Of a stretch of DNA of 64,000 nucleotides, positions 63,764 through 64,000 are shown one piece after another. The DNA is taken from positions 590,266 to 654,265 of the forward strand of contig JAENZD010000002.1 in the NCBI GenBank assembly GCA_016841445.1, written 5' to 3'. Position numbers and translations under genes: made by a program. Under the pieces are notes generated by a model that did no database searches, was not told the DNA's origin, and worked only from the letters and a program-made list of their open reading frames with translations. The stretch comes from Anaerolineaceae bacterium. Its GTDB lineage: Bacteria; Chloroflexota; Anaerolineae; Anaerolineales; Anaerolineaceae. How positions within the stretch are numbered: position 1 is the first letter of the stretch; every line of letters begins with the position of its first letter.

Positions 63764-63836
63764 GCCCTCATAGCTCAGTCGGTAGAGCGCATTCTTGGTA
63801 AGAATGAGGTCATGGGTTCAAATCCCATTGAGGGCT
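63764..63836 (+). tRNA. tRNA-Thr (GGT)
   Basis: A 73-base cloverleaf. Acceptor GCCCTCA pairs with TGAGGGC, the discriminator is T, anticodon stem CATTC/GAATG has loop TTGGTAA (GGT), and T-arm is ATGGGTTCAAATCCCAT. It is directly upstream of tuf. Confidence 0.94.
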
Positions 63837-63894
63837 TTCTGCCGAAATATGATTGAAATATAAAAACGAGGTTTGATTAAGGAGAATTGTAAAT

Positions 63895-64000
63895 ATGGCC
63901 AAGGAGAAATTTGATCGCTCAAAGCCGCACTTGAACGTGGGGACGATGGGGCACATTGACCATGGGAAGACCACGCTAACAGCGGCGATCACAAAAGTGC
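63895..64000 (+). CDS. tuf: Elongation factor Tu, 5' end (continues beyond window)
   Basis: The first 35 codons are in the window. They begin [17 protein letters not shown] and contain the GTP-binding P-loop [11 protein letters not shown]-Tu carries aminoacyl-tRNA to the ribosome. AAGGAG is at 63879-63884, before the ATG at 63895. The gene follows tRNA-Thr(GGT) as in the conserved tRNA-tuf clusters of many bacteria, and is probably read from the promoter at 63422. Confidence 0.96.
   Translation, partial: MAKEKFDRSKPHLNVGTMGHIDHGKTTLTAAITKV

Overview
The window reads as a chromosomal segment of a Gram-positive-like, moderately AT-rich bacterium, most likely an Anaerolineae-type member of the Chloroflexota. 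This placement is an inference from gene content: MalT-like/BTAD regulators, DUF362 ferredoxin proteins, an LCP-like protein with a Thr/Pro-rich tail, a MutL-like ASKHA gene in a long operon of small membrane proteins, and the tRNA-Thr / tRNA-Tyr / tRNA-Thr / tuf order. It was not confirmed by any search.

Layout. 1-2088 (minus) is a Wzt/Wzm-type polysaccharide exporter, cut by the left edge. 2400-4424 is a GT39-type membrane glycosyltransferase. 4614-20655 is the most unusual locus: seven paralogous NMT1/SsuA-type substrate-binding lipoproteins, two adenylation-carrier-thioesterase (A-T-TE) NRPS-like proteins, and one SsuC-type permease. The second A-T-TE protein carries an SsuB-type ABC ATPase fused in frame at its C terminus. 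Only one ATPase and one permease therefore serve seven binding proteins, and the ATPase is physically tied to a carrier-protein enzyme. Between binding proteins 1 and 2 lie a degraded IS3-like end and the C-terminal scrap of a second GT39 gene.

20682-25157 holds glycosyltransferases. 25247-29500 (minus) is an ABC-2 exporter operon preceded by an ABC-LytTR regulator with degenerate nucleotide-binding motifs. 29748-30931 holds an isoprenylcysteine-methyltransferase-like protein and a YjbQ protein. 31167-36188 is the second unusual locus: a large STAND/TPR/BTAD regulator, four tandem 47-48-residue peptide genes on an exact 195-bp repeat, a DUF5317-like membrane protein coupled to the last copy, and a small NHLP/Os1348-like protein.

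36458-47412 is mostly housekeeping and envelope genes: YtxH, a lysozyme-like secreted protein, a divergent LCP protein, RNase PH, a DUF362 ferredoxin, tRNA-Glu with a broken partial duplicate, a SlyD-like FKBP, phosphoglucomutase and a PAP2 phosphatase. 47495-52098 (minus) has three glycosyltransferases and UDP-GlcNAc 2-epimerase. 52209-60266 is a tightly coupled plus-strand operon of mostly unknown membrane proteins with a MutL-like ATPase and a BMP-type lipoprotein. 60275-60940 is a sugar transferase, 61014-63096 a two-component system, and 63496-64000 three tRNAs and the start of tuf behind a clear sigma70-type promoter.

Surface glycan synthesis and export genes frame both unusual loci. 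The functions proposed for the A-T-TE/ABC locus and the peptide locus are hypotheses.
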